Origin: Rhodococcus ruber NBRC 15591
GTDB taxonomy: Bacteria; Actinomycetota; Actinomycetes; Mycobacteriales; Mycobacteriaceae
NCBI RefSeq assembly: GCF_001894945.1
Contig: NZ_BCXE01000004.1
Coordinates: 1-64,000 of the forward strand
Direction of reading: 5' to 3'
DNA length: 64,000 nt
Shown piece after piece: positions 23,741 to 31,754 of the stretch (positions within the stretch are counted from its first letter, which is position 1; each line of letters opens with the position of its first letter). The notes beneath the pieces are model-generated. The model had not been told where the DNA came from. It did no database searches and saw only the letters and a program-made list of their open reading frames with translations. The position numbers and the translations under genes are program-made.

Positions 23741-25942
23741 TCAGCGCGGCAGTCCCAGCACGCGACGGGCGATCACGTTCAGCTGGATCTCGATGGTGCC
23801 GCCGCCGAAGAGCACCGCGGGCAGACCGAGGTGGTCGAGCATGTGTCCGTCGTCGTCGGCGGCGCCGAGCGGACCGAGCAGCGAGACCAGCCCGCGCGAG
23901 CCGTCGCGTTGGGCGAGGGCACTGAAGACCTTCTGCACGCTGATCTCCGCCCCGGCGTCGAGACCGGACAACCGGCGCAGCACGCTGCGCAGGTTCATCG
24001 CCGACAGGGCCATCTCGCGGCCGGTGTTGCGGCCGAGGACGCGCAGTGCGTCGTCGCGGGCGGCGGCGTAGCGGCCCGACTCGACGACGTCGCGCACCCG
24101 TGCGGCCGCACCGTGCTCGAGCTGTGCGCCCATGCTGAGCCGTTCGTTGGCGAGGGTGGTCACCGCGAGGCGCCAGCCCTGCCCCGGTTCCGAGACCAGG
24201 CAGTCGTCGGGGACGAAGACGTCGTCGAAGAACACCTCGTTGAACTCCGCCCGCCCGGTCGCCTGCCGCAGCGGTCGCACGTCGAGCCCGTCGCTGCGCA
24301 TGTCGACGAGGAAGTACGAGATGCCCTCGTGCTTGGGCGCATCGGGGTCGGTGCGAGCCAGGCAGATGCCCCAATCCGCCTCGTGCGCCATCGAATTCCA
24401 CACCTTCTGTCCGGTGAGGACCCAGCCGCCGGCCACCTTGCGGGCGCGGGTGGACAGCCCGGCGAGGTCCGAGCCGGCGCCCGGCTCGCTGAACAGCTGG
24501 CACCAGACGATCTCGCCGCGCAGGGTGGGGGTGACGAAACGCCGCTGCTGGTCCTCGGTGCCGTGCCGCAACAGGGTGGGCAGGGCCCACTCGCCGATGA
24601 CGGTGGTCGGCAGTTCGAGGCCGCGGCGCGCGAATTCGTCTGCGATCACGGCCTGTTCCTGCGGTCCGGCCGCGAGGCCGTAGGGCCGAGGATAGTGCGG
24701 CGCGACGAGTCCGGCCTCGGCGAGCCGGGCACGACGTGCCCCGCCGCGTGCCGGCGCCCAGCCGTCGCTGCGCACCGCGTCGTCCGGCAGTGCCCGTACT
24801 TCGTCGAGGACGGCACCGACCTGCGCACGCAGCTCCGGTAGCGCATCGGCTTCGACGAAGGAGAAGTCACGCTCGCCGGACAGCGCGAGCTCACCGAGCC
24901 GGCGCGCCCAGACGTCCTCCGGACCGGCGACGGAGGCGATCGACAGTGCCCGTCGCCAGTACAGGTGCGCGTCGTGTTCCCAGGTGAATCCGATACCGCC
25001 GAGCAGGGTGACGCATTCGAGCGCCACGTCCACGGCCGCCGGGACGGCCGTCAGCCCCGCCTGCGCTGCCGCGAGACGCTGCTGCTCCCGGTCCTGCCCG
25101 ACCGACCGGGCGGCGTCCCATGCCGCCGCGCGGGCGATCTCGCTGCGCACCAGCATCATCGCGGCCTTGTGCTGCACGGCCTGGAAGCTGCCCACGGGTC
25201 GGCCGAACTGGTGGCGGTTGCGGACGTGGTCGACGGCGGTGTCCAGCGCCCACGCCGCGATTCCGGCGGCCTCGGCGCCGAGCACGGTGTTGACGATCAG
25301 CTGCACGTCGTCGTCGGCGATCGCCGGGAGCAGGTGCTCGGGTGTGATCGCCGCTGCGGACAGTCGCAGTCGTCCCACCGATCGGGTGAGGTCCACGCCG
25401 TCGGCGGTCTCGATCTCCCCGGCGGTGGGTGGGAGCCGGAACCACACGGGTGCGCCGTCGGCGGTGGCGCGCACGATCACCTCGTCGGCGCCCGGCAACC
25501 CGAGCACCGGCTCGGAGACACCGGTGACCGTCCATCCCCGCCCCGACGCGGTCGCGACGAGGCCGGGGGTGGTGACGGCGGCGCCGGTCGCGCCCTCGGC
25601 GAACCGCCGCAGCAGGTCCGCGACGAGGCCCTCGGGCGGGAGGGTGGCGACCAACGCCCCGGCCAGTACGGTCGGCACCCACGGGCCGGGAACGAGGGCG
25701 CGGCCGAACTGCTCCGCCACGACCGCGAGTTCCGGCAGTCCCGCCCCACCGCCGCCGTGCTCCTCGGGCAGGTGCAGGGCGTGCAGGCCCTGCGCGACGC
25801 ACGCATCCCAGATCTCCGGCCGCTTGCCCGCCGCCAGGTCGGCGAATGCGGCGCGGGTGCGTTCGATCGGGGCGTGGCGACGGGCGAGGCCCGCGACGGA
25901 GTCGGCGAGGTCGCGGTGGTCGGCGTCGAGTGCGATCGTCAT
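23741..25942 (-). CDS. Two-domain acyl-CoA dehydrogenase, FadE34/ChsE3-like
   Basis: A 733-residue fusion of two acyl-CoA dehydrogenase units, about 1-365 and 366-733. The first has HLPEEHGGGGAGLPELA and NRHQFGRPVGSFQAVQHKAAM but a degenerate substrate loop; the second has the full set (LFSEPGAGSDLAGLSTRARKVAGGWVLTGQKVWNSMAHEADWGI) and ends FGGGTIEIQLNVIARRVLGL. FadE34 of Mycobacterium has this same double layout and acts on five-carbon steroid side chains. It starts three bases after the thiolase stop. Confidence 0.88.
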   Translation of the reverse strand: MTIALDADHRDLADSVAGLARRHAPIERTRAAFADLAAGKRPEIWDACVAQGLHALHLPEEHGGGGAGLPELAVVAEQFGRALVPGPWVPTVLAGALVATLPPEGLVADLLRRFAEGATGAAVTTPGLVATASGRGWTVTGVSEPVLGLPGADEVIVRATADGAPVWFRLPPTAGEIETADGVDLTRSVGRLRLSAAAITPEHLLPAIADDDVQLIVNTVLGAEAAGIAAWALDTAVDHVRNRHQFGRPVGSFQAVQHKAAMMLVRSEIARAAAWDAARSVGQDREQQRLAAAQAGLTAVPAAVDVALECVTLLGGIGFTWEHDAHLYWRRALSIASVAGPEDVWARRLGELALSGERDFSFVEADALPELRAQVGAVLDEVRALPDDAVRSDGWAPARGGARRARLAEAGLVAPHYPRPYGLAAGPQEQAVIADEFARRGLELPTTVIGEWALPTLLRHGTEDQQRRFVTPTLRGEIVWCQLFSEPGAGSDLAGLSTRARKVAGGWVLTGQKVWNSMAHEADWGICLARTDPDAPKHEGISYFLVDMRSDGLDVRPLRQATGRAEFNEVFFDDVFVPDDCLVSEPGQGWRLAVTTLANERLSMGAQLEHGAAARVRDVVESGRYAAARDDALRVLGRNTGREMALSAMNLRSVLRRLSGLDAGAEISVQKVFSALAQRDGSRGLVSLLGPLGAADDDGHMLDHLGLPAVLFGGGTIEIQLNVIARRVLGLPR

Positions 25943-25945
25943 GGC

Positions 25946-27082
25946 CTACATCCGTTCCAGAATCATGCACGTCGTGGCGGCGGACGCGCAGATGGCGATC
26001 ATCGCGACCTGCCGGTCCCGGCGTTCGAGCTCGTCGATCGCGGTGGCCAGCAACCGGATTCCCGTCGCGCCGGCCGGGTGGCCGAGGGCGATGGCACCGC
26101 CGCCGACGTTGAGCACGTCCGGGTCGACCTCGAGCACCTCGGCGAACGACATCGGCACCGCGGCGAAGGCTTCGTTGACCTCGAACAGGTCCACGTCGGC
26201 GACCGTCATCCCGGTGCGGTCGAGCAGCATCTGCGCCGCAGCCACCGGGCCGTCGAGCATGAACTCGGTGTCGCCGCCGATGACGCACTGCGCGAGCAGC
26301 CGGGCCCGCGGCGCCGCGCCGAGTTCTCGTGCCCTGTCCTCGGACATCAGGACCGCGGCGCTCGCCCCGTCGGACACCTGCGACGAGGTGCCGGCGGTGT
26401 GCAGGCCGCCCTCGATCGTGGGACGCAGCCGCGCGAGCGCCTCCGTGCTGGTCTCGCGCAGTCCCTGGTCCCGGGTGACGGTGCTGCTGCCGTCGTCGCC
26501 GGGGACGGCGACGGGGATGATCTGCCGGTCGAACCACCCGGCGTCCCAGGCGTCGCGCGCCCGTTGCTGCGACCTCAGGCCGAACGCGTCGAGGTCCTCG
26601 CGGGCGAAGCCGCGGTGCCGGGCGATGCGGTCGGCCGCGGTGTACTGGTCGGGGGTGTCCACCGACCACGACGCCGGTCGCGGGGTGCCGGCGCCGGTGC
26701 CGACCTTGTAGGTGAGCGGGACCCGCGACATCAGCTCGACGCCGCACGCCAGGCCGACCTCGAGGGTGCCGAGCGCGATCTGCCCGGCGACGAGATGCAC
26801 CGCCTGCAGCGCGGTGCCGCACTGGGCGTCGATGGTGGTGGTCCCGGTGTGGGAGGGCAGGCCGACGTGCATCCACGCGGTGCGGGTGATGTTGCCGAAC
26901 TGCTCCCCGATCGGGGTGACACACCCGCCGACGGCCTGCTCGACGAGGGCGGCGTCGAGGCCGAGCCGGTCGAGCACGCCGCGTTGCGCGAGTCCGAGCA
27001 ACTCGGCGGCGTGCAGACCGGAGATCCAGCCGTCGCGCTTGCCGAAGGGGGTGCGTGCGGCGTCGACGATCACGGGTTTCAT
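25946..27082 (-). CDS. Thiolase (acetyl-CoA acyltransferase, FadA5/FadA6-like)
   Basis: A 378-residue thiolase. The nucleophile Cys is C88 in DAQCGTALQ; also visible are VNEAFA and GGGAIALGHPAGATG. The last catalytic block, normally CxGGG, is replaced by ICASAATTCM, so the second Cys is kept without the Gly-rich turn. The ATG at 27082 has GGAGG 7 bases upstream and overlaps the stop of a 41-codon frame by four bases. It should cleave a 3-ketoacyl-CoA to release acetyl- or propionyl-CoA. Confidence 0.88.
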   Translation of the reverse strand: MKPVIVDAARTPFGKRDGWISGLHAAELLGLAQRGVLDRLGLDAALVEQAVGGCVTPIGEQFGNITRTAWMHVGLPSHTGTTTIDAQCGTALQAVHLVAGQIALGTLEVGLACGVELMSRVPLTYKVGTGAGTPRPASWSVDTPDQYTAADRIARHRGFAREDLDAFGLRSQQRARDAWDAGWFDRQIIPVAVPGDDGSSTVTRDQGLRETSTEALARLRPTIEGGLHTAGTSSQVSDGASAAVLMSEDRARELGAAPRARLLAQCVIGGDTEFMLDGPVAAAQMLLDRTGMTVADVDLFEVNEAFAAVPMSFAEVLEVDPDVLNVGGGAIALGHPAGATGIRLLATAIDELERRDRQVAMIAICASAATTCMILERM

Positions 27083-27204
27083 GCGGGTACCTCCGGTCGG
27101 GTCCACTGTCGGTTGTCGAGGCCGTGGATCTCGAGCCCTGATTCGTCGACCAGGCCGGGGCCGGCGGTGATCCGGCCGGTGAAACGGGACGGCACGACGG
27201 TCAC
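27079..27204 (-). CDS. Putative 41-residue small protein coupled to both neighbours
   Basis: A GTG at 27204 overlaps the stop of the ColD-like gene (GTGA), and the frame ends with a TGA that overlaps the thiolase ATG (ATGA). The peptide starts VTVVPSRFTGRITAGPG and ends NRQWTRPEVPA. It has no membrane segment and I know no homologue. Exact start/stop interlock on both sides argues for translation; it might be a micropeptide subunit or only a coupling frame. Confidence 0.45.
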   Translation of the reverse strand: MTVVPSRFTGRITAGPGLVDESGLEIHGLDNRQWTRPEVPA

Positions 27205-28406
27205 CGCCACTTCGCGGCGAAGGCGTGGATCGCGCCGGTCACGCGGGTGACCTCCTCGTCGGAGAGCCCGTGACTCATGCCCAGCGTCATGCCGCGTTCG
27301 AACACCGCATCGGCCTCGGGCAGCCCCTCGTCGGGCACGCGGTGCTCGACGCCCGCCATCATGGGATGGCGGGTGATGTTGCCGCTCCACACGGTTCGGG
27401 TGTCGATGCCCTGCGCTTCGACGAACTCCTGCAGGTCACTGCGGGAGAACGGGGCGTCGGCGGAGACCGTGACGGGATAGCACAGCCAGGCGGTGTCGAG
27501 GCCGTCGGTTTCGACCGGCGTGCGGAAGAACTCGGGGTAGGCGCCGTATGCGGCGGTGAACTCCGCGAAGGTCTTGCGGCGCCGCTCGTAGTTCTGCGCG
27601 AGCTTGTTCAGCTGCACGACGCCGTAGGCGGCGCCGAGTTCGGACGGTTCGAAGTTCCACGGCAGCAGATCGAAGATGAAGTCGTTGTCGTAGTCGACCC
27701 CGTCCAGATCCTCCCGGAAGACGCGTCCACCCCCGTTGCCGAACAGGTTCGGCTCGGAGCGACGTCCCCAGCGGCGAAGCAGGAGTGCACGATCACGGGT
27801 CTGCTCGTCGTCCATCATGACCATGCCGCCGGTGCCGGCACACGTGATGATGTGGGCCATGGAGAAGCTGGTGACGCTCAGGTCGGCACGCGCGCCGGTG
27901 GGCGTGCCGTGCAGCCGGGCACCGAGGGTGTCGCAGGTGTCCTCGATCACCTTCAGGCCGTGCCGGTCGGCGACGGTCCGGATCGCGTCCCAGTCGGGGC
28001 AGTTGCCGGCGAGGTTCGGGACGAGCACGGCGCTGGTGCGGTCGGTGACCATCGCCTCGATCTTGGTGACGTCGACGTTGAACGTGTCCGGTTCGACGTC
28101 GACGAAGACCGGTACCAGGCCGGCGCGCACGAGGGGCGCGACGTCGGTGGAGAAGGTCAGCGGCGAGGTGATGACCTCGCTGCCCTTCGGCAGGTCGAGC
28201 AGCTCGACCGCGAGGTACAGGCCGGACGATCCGGAGTTGCACATCACGCCGTACTGCTTCCCGGACAGCTCGGGGATGCGGCGTTCGAGCTCGAAGACGT
28301 TCTTGCCGATGCGCAGCCCCTGATGGCCGCTGCGCAGGACGTCGACCACCGCTCGGATTTCGTCCTCGCCGTGGGTGGCGCGGGCATAGGTGATGCGTTC
28401 GGTCAT
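27201..28406 (-). CDS. DegT/DnrJ/EryC1-fold PLP enzyme of the lysine-less ColD/RfbH type
   Basis: A 401-residue fold-type I PLP protein. It shows CNSGSSGLYLAVELL (phosphate site), GLVPVFVDVEPDTFNVDV and IEDTCDTLGARLHG, with the cofactor Asp at about 156. The site of the Schiff-base Lys reads SFSMAHIITCAGTGG, that is His185 where aminotransferases have Lys, as in ColD and the E1 3-dehydrases (family pattern SFYPAHHIT). The region after RRWGRR lacks the Cys set that binds [2Fe-2S] in E1. ColD-type enzymes use PLP plus glutamate to remove a hydroxyl next to a ketone. Its place inside a steroid-type degradation operon is unexpected; the substrate is unknown. Confidence 0.85.
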   Translation of the reverse strand: MTERITYARATHGEDEIRAVVDVLRSGHQGLRIGKNVFELERRIPELSGKQYGVMCNSGSSGLYLAVELLDLPKGSEVITSPLTFSTDVAPLVRAGLVPVFVDVEPDTFNVDVTKIEAMVTDRTSAVLVPNLAGNCPDWDAIRTVADRHGLKVIEDTCDTLGARLHGTPTGARADLSVTSFSMAHIITCAGTGGMVMMDDEQTRDRALLLRRWGRRSEPNLFGNGGGRVFREDLDGVDYDNDFIFDLLPWNFEPSELGAAYGVVQLNKLAQNYERRRKTFAEFTAAYGAYPEFFRTPVETDGLDTAWLCYPVTVSADAPFSRSDLQEFVEAQGIDTRTVWSGNITRHPMMAGVEHRVPDEGLPEADAVFERGMTLGMSHGLSDEEVTRVTGAIHAFAAKWR

Positions 28407-28435
28407 GTTCGGACTTTCTCTGGATGGGTGGTCGG

Positions 28436-29635
28436 TCAGTTGTCGGCGGAGAGCACGAGTGCGCTGTGCGGCACCGGGGAGCCGCCCGTGACCAGAACGT
28501 TCGACACGTCCTTGCCGGGCTGGTTCACCGACGTACCGCGGATCAGGCGCACGCCCTCGGCGATTCCGTTGACGCCGTGGATGTATCCCTCGCCGAGTTG
28601 TCCGCCGTGGGTGTTGACGGGCAGGCGGCCGTCGAGTTCGAGGTTGCCGTCCGCGATGAAGTCCTTGGCCTCGCCGCGGCCGCAGAACCCGTACTCCTCG
28701 AGTTGCAGCAGCACCATCGGGGTGAACGCGTCGTAGAGGATCGCGGCGTCGATGTCGTCCGGATCGATGCCGGCCTGATCCCACAGCTGCCGTGCCACCA
28801 GCTCGACCTCGGGCATCTCGTCGATGTCCTCGCGGTAGTAGCTGCTCATGGAGATCTGCTGGGGTCCGACGCCTTGCGCGGCGGCGGAGACGACGGCCGG
28901 CGGGTGCGGCAGGTCGCGGGCCCGCTCGGTGCTGACGATCACCAGGGCCTGGCCGCCGTCGCTCTCCTGGCAGCAGTCGAGGAGCCGCAGCGGGTCGGCG
29001 ATCATCCGGGAGTTCTGGTGGTCGTCGAGGGTGATGGGCCGCTCGTAGAACCAGGCCCTGGGGTTGACGGCGGCGTGCTTGCGCGAGAGCACGGAGATGC
29101 GGCCGAAGTCGGCGCTGGTCGCCCCGTACTTGTGCATGTAGCGCCGGGCGAGGAACGCCTCCTGCTGGGCGGGGGTGAGCAACCCGTAGGGGTTGATCCA
29201 GTTGCGGTATTCCTGGTCGGTGTTGGCCGTGTAGGCGAACGGCGGCGGGCCGGCGCCGAACCGGGTGCCGGAGCGTTCGTTGAAGGCCCGGTAGACGACC
29301 ACGACGTCGGCGACCCCACTGGCCACGGCGAGCGCCGCCTGCTGCACGGGTGCGCACGCGCCGCCGCCGCCGTGCGGGATGCGGCTGAAGAACGTCAGTT
29401 CGGGGATGCCGAGTGCCCGGGCGACCGCGATCTCGGGGTTGGTCTCCATCGTGAACAGCGCGAAGCCGTCCACCTCCTCGACGCCGATCTGCGCGTCCTC
29501 GAGCGCGGCGAGCACGCTCTCGCAGGCCAGCTGCCATTCGCTGCGCCCGGAGTTCTTGGAGAACTCGGTGGCGCCGATACCCGCGATCGCCGCCTTGCGG
29601 GCGAAACCCCCGTCGGGAATTGCCTTGCCGCTCAT
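28436..29635 (-). CDS. ltp2: Ltp2-type thiolase-fold aldolase (lipid-transfer protein)
   Basis: A 399-residue thiolase-fold protein without the thiolase Cys motifs. GIGATEFSKNSGRSE, YRAFNERSGTRFG, LLDCCQESDGG, YDAFTP and INTHGGQLGEGYIHG are the hallmark blocks of Ltp2 (Rv3540c family), which with a DUF35 partner cleaves the 17-hydroxy steroid side-chain CoA ester by retro-aldol reaction to give a 17-ketone and propionyl-CoA. The two Tyr residues reported as catalytic in Ltp2 fall in YDAF and GEGYIHG here. Overlaps the MaoC gene upstream by four bases. Confidence 0.92.
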   Translation of the reverse strand: MSGKAIPDGGFARKAAIAGIGATEFSKNSGRSEWQLACESVLAALEDAQIGVEEVDGFALFTMETNPEIAVARALGIPELTFFSRIPHGGGGACAPVQQAALAVASGVADVVVVYRAFNERSGTRFGAGPPPFAYTANTDQEYRNWINPYGLLTPAQQEAFLARRYMHKYGATSADFGRISVLSRKHAAVNPRAWFYERPITLDDHQNSRMIADPLRLLDCCQESDGGQALVIVSTERARDLPHPPAVVSAAAQGVGPQQISMSSYYREDIDEMPEVELVARQLWDQAGIDPDDIDAAILYDAFTPMVLLQLEEYGFCGRGEAKDFIADGNLELDGRLPVNTHGGQLGEGYIHGVNGIAEGVRLIRGTSVNQPGKDVSNVLVTGGSPVPHSALVLSADN

Positions 29636-30042
29636 CGTGTCTGTCCTTCGTACGGTGCGACGGTGACCTCGGCGGTCACATGTGTTCCTCGGGCGTTGCG
29701 GCCGAGCACCTCGACGGTGACGGCGCCGGCGTCGACGCGGGTCACCGTCCCGGTCAGGCGCATGGTGTCGCCGGGAAAGTTGGGGACGCCCAGCCGCAGT
29801 GCGACGCGGCGGATGCGGGCGGCCGGCCCGGCCCAGTCGGTGATGTAGCGGTCGACGAATCCGTTCGTCGAGTTGATGCTCATGAAGATGTCGGGCGTGC
29901 CGCGCTTTTCGGCTGCACCCGGATCGTGGTGCACATCCTCGAAATCCTGGGAGGCGATCGCGGTGGCGACGATGGTGCTGCGGTCGAGCGGTAGGTCCAG
30001 TGCCGGCAGTTCGGTGCCGACGGACACGGTCGGCAGGCTCAT
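29632..30042 (-). CDS. MaoC-like hydratase small subunit (ChsH1-like)
   Basis: A 136-residue single hotdog domain: LDRSTIVATAIASQDFEDVHHDPGAAEKRGTPDIFMSINSTNGFVDRYITDW holds the hydratase-2-like D-x-x-x-x-H arrangement (DFEDVHHD), followed by PNFPGDTMRLTGTV. In Mycobacterium ChsH1 pairs with the MaoC part of ChsH2 to hydrate the enoyl-CoA side chain. Four-base overlaps with both neighbours indicate tight coupling. Confidence 0.88.
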   Translation of the reverse strand: MSLPTVSVGTELPALDLPLDRSTIVATAIASQDFEDVHHDPGAAEKRGTPDIFMSINSTNGFVDRYITDWAGPAARIRRVALRLGVPNFPGDTMRLTGTVTRVDAGAVTVEVLGRNARGTHVTAEVTVAPYEGQTR

Positions 30043-30449
30043 GCGGCACCCCCGCCCGGAAGGCGCAGCTGCGGCAGGATTTCGCCGTGCGCGTGCTCGG
30101 CGAAGCCGACCTCGAGCTCCATGCCGATCCGCAGCCGGTCGTGCTCGACCCCGGCGATGTCGGCGACGATCCGGATGCCCTCCTCGAGGTCGATCAGCCC
30201 GACCGCGAGGGGATAGTCGAAGGACGGGTCCTTCGGGTGGTGGATCACGGTCCAGCTGTGCAGGGTGCCGCGGCGCGACGACTCGACGGTGTCCCACTTG
30301 AAGGAGCGGCACTTCGGGCACGCCGGTCCCGGCGGATGCCGGAGTGCGCCGCAGTCGCTGCAGCGCTGGATCTCGAGCCTGCCCTCGCGGGCGGCTGCGA
30401 ACCAGAACTCGTTGTCCTGGGTGATCGTCAACCTGGGAACGGCCGTCAT
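30039..30449 (-). CDS. DUF35 / OB-fold zinc-ribbon protein (ChsH2 C-terminal-domain homologue)
   Basis: A 136-residue protein with an N-terminal helix, a rubredoxin-like zinc ribbon (CSDCGALRHPPGPACPKC) and an OB fold (GTLHSWTVIHHPKDPSFDYPLAVGLIDLEEG). In the Mycobacterium Igr operon this domain is fused to a MaoC domain as ChsH2 and is needed by Ltp2; here it is a separate gene, one base overlapping the MaoC-like gene upstream. It probably forms the Ltp2-DUF35 aldolase complex. Confidence 0.9.
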   Translation of the reverse strand: MTAVPRLTITQDNEFWFAAAREGRLEIQRCSDCGALRHPPGPACPKCRSFKWDTVESSRRGTLHSWTVIHHPKDPSFDYPLAVGLIDLEEGIRIVADIAGVEHDRLRIGMELEVGFAEHAHGEILPQLRLPGGGAA

Positions 30450-31012
30450 CACGCCTCCTCGGTGGTGTTCGGGTCGAAGCGGAGCAACCGGAATCGCTCC
30501 TCGACGAGCAGGTCGCCGTGCTGGTTCTCGTAGCGCTTGTGCAGGGTGACGAAGCAGCCGCGGCCGAGGCCGGTGCGTTTGACCGGGGAGATCGACTCGA
30601 TGGTGAAGTGCGCGGTGACGTGGTCGCCCCGGACGAGTTCGCGGTGGTAGTCCTGCTCGACGTTGGTGGCGACCACGGAGGTGAAGCCGTGCCGGTCCAG
30701 CAGAGTCATCAGCTCGGAGTAGGCGAAGTCCTCGGTCCGTCCTTCGGTGCGCAGCCGCTGCACCTCGCGCCAGCGCCGGTAGCCGGCCATCACCCACGTC
30801 GAGATCATCGCGGGCGGGCACACTACGTCCGGTCGCCCAGTCGCGCGGGCCGCGTCCCGGTCGACATAGACGGGGTTGTAGTCGTCGTGGGCCTCGACCC
30901 AGTTCCGGATCATCGCCTCGTCGACGGCGTACCGGGCCACCCGGGCGGGCTCGGCCACCCGCCCGACGTACTGCTCGAACTCCCGTTCCAACTCCTGTTC
31001 CAGCGTCGGCAC
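30449..31012 (-). CDS. MaoC/FAS1-dehydratase-like hotdog protein (ChsH2 N-terminal-domain homologue)
   Basis: A 187-residue protein matching the N-terminal MaoC-like half of ChsH2: IRNWVEAHDDYNPVYVDRDAARATGRPDVVCPPAMISTWVMAGYR, then FTSVVATNVEQDYHRELVRGDHVTAHFTIESISPVKRTGLGRGCFVTLHKRY. I start it at the GTG at 31012, with AAAGG 10 bases upstream and a KstR2-like operator directly before it. First gene of the long operon. Partner of the ChsH1-like protein. Confidence 0.85.
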   Translation of the reverse strand: MPTLEQELEREFEQYVGRVAEPARVARYAVDEAMIRNWVEAHDDYNPVYVDRDAARATGRPDVVCPPAMISTWVMAGYRRWREVQRLRTEGRTEDFAYSELMTLLDRHGFTSVVATNVEQDYHRELVRGDHVTAHFTIESISPVKRTGLGRGCFVTLHKRYENQHGDLLVEERFRLLRFDPNTTEEA

Positions 31013-31031
31013 GTCCGCACCACCTTTCTTG

Positions 31032-31045
31032 AGCAAGCGCTTGGT
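31032..31045. promoter_or_regulatory. Perfect KstR2-type operator
   Basis: AGCAAGCGCTTGGT fits the published KstR2 motif AnCAAGnnCTTGnT at every fixed position and lies 20 bases upstream of the operon's first start codon, between it and the divergent TetR gene. A TetR dimer bound here would control both directions. Confidence 0.75.
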
Positions 31046-31153
31046 GCAGTACGGTAGGCGCGGATGCCCCGCCGGGACGGCCCGTTCCCACTCAGTTGGA
31101 ACGGACGGCAGAAAACTCGAGCCGAACCGGCGAAACGGAAGGGAAAAGTGACC

Positions 31154-31732
31154 ATGACGTCGGACCGACGCGACGAGATCATGCGGCTCGCGGCCGAACT
31201 CTTCGCAACCAAGGGGATCGCCCCCACGACGGTCCGCGACATCGGCGAACGCGCCGGAGTGTTCTCCGGAAGCCTGTACCACTTCTTCAGATCGAAGAAT
31301 GCGATCGTCGCCGAGATCCTCAGCGGCTTCATGGCCGACATCGACCAGCGCTTCCGGCGCGTGGTGGAGACATCGACGAGCGCGCGCGAGACGGTGCGCG
31401 GCCTGATTCGGCAAACGCTCGCCGTGATCGAGGAACATCCCCATCCGACGGCGATCTACCAGCAGAACCGGCAATACCTGCGCGACAACGGCCTGCTCGA
31501 CGTCGTCGACGCGCCGTCACGCACGGTGCGTGACTACTGGCTCACCGCCCTCGCAGCCGGTGTCGCCGACGGCAGCTTCCGCTCCGACATTCCCGCCGAG
31601 GTCTTCTACCGCACCGTGCGGGACACACTGTGGGCGAGCATGCACTGGCCGGGACGCGACGACTACACGACGGACGAGTTCACCGACCTGCTCGTCGCGC
31701 TGTTCTTCGGGGGCTTCGCGGAGGAGAAATGA
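31154..31732 (+). CDS. TetR-family regulator, KstR2-like
   Basis: A 192-residue TetR protein: RDEIMRLAAELFATKGIAPTTVRDIGERAGVFSGSLYHFFRSKNAIVAEILSGFM is close in pattern to KstR2 (TTVRDIxxxAGxxSGSLYHxFxSK), and the C-terminal domain has VFYRTVRDTLWASMHW, as in KstR2 (VYRFIRDTTWVSVRW). Start taken at the ATG at 31154; a GTG at 31148 is also possible. Divergent from the operon with the matching operator. In KstR2 the effector is a CoA thioester of the C/D-ring fragment; here the ligand is inferred to be a CoA thioester too. Confidence 0.9.
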   Translation: MTSDRRDEIMRLAAELFATKGIAPTTVRDIGERAGVFSGSLYHFFRSKNAIVAEILSGFMADIDQRFRRVVETSTSARETVRGLIRQTLAVIEEHPHPTAIYQQNRQYLRDNGLLDVVDAPSRTVRDYWLTALAAGVADGSFRSDIPAEVFYRTVRDTLWASMHWPGRDDYTTDEFTDLLVALFFGGFAEEK

Positions 31733-31754
31733 CGCCGTGCTCGCGGGCGTGGCG

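Noticed and set aside
27205-27390. Longer version of the small frame starting at 27390
   Set aside because: The extra residues are an Arg/His-rich shadow of the ColD-like gene; only the GTG at 27204 interlocks with the upstream stop.
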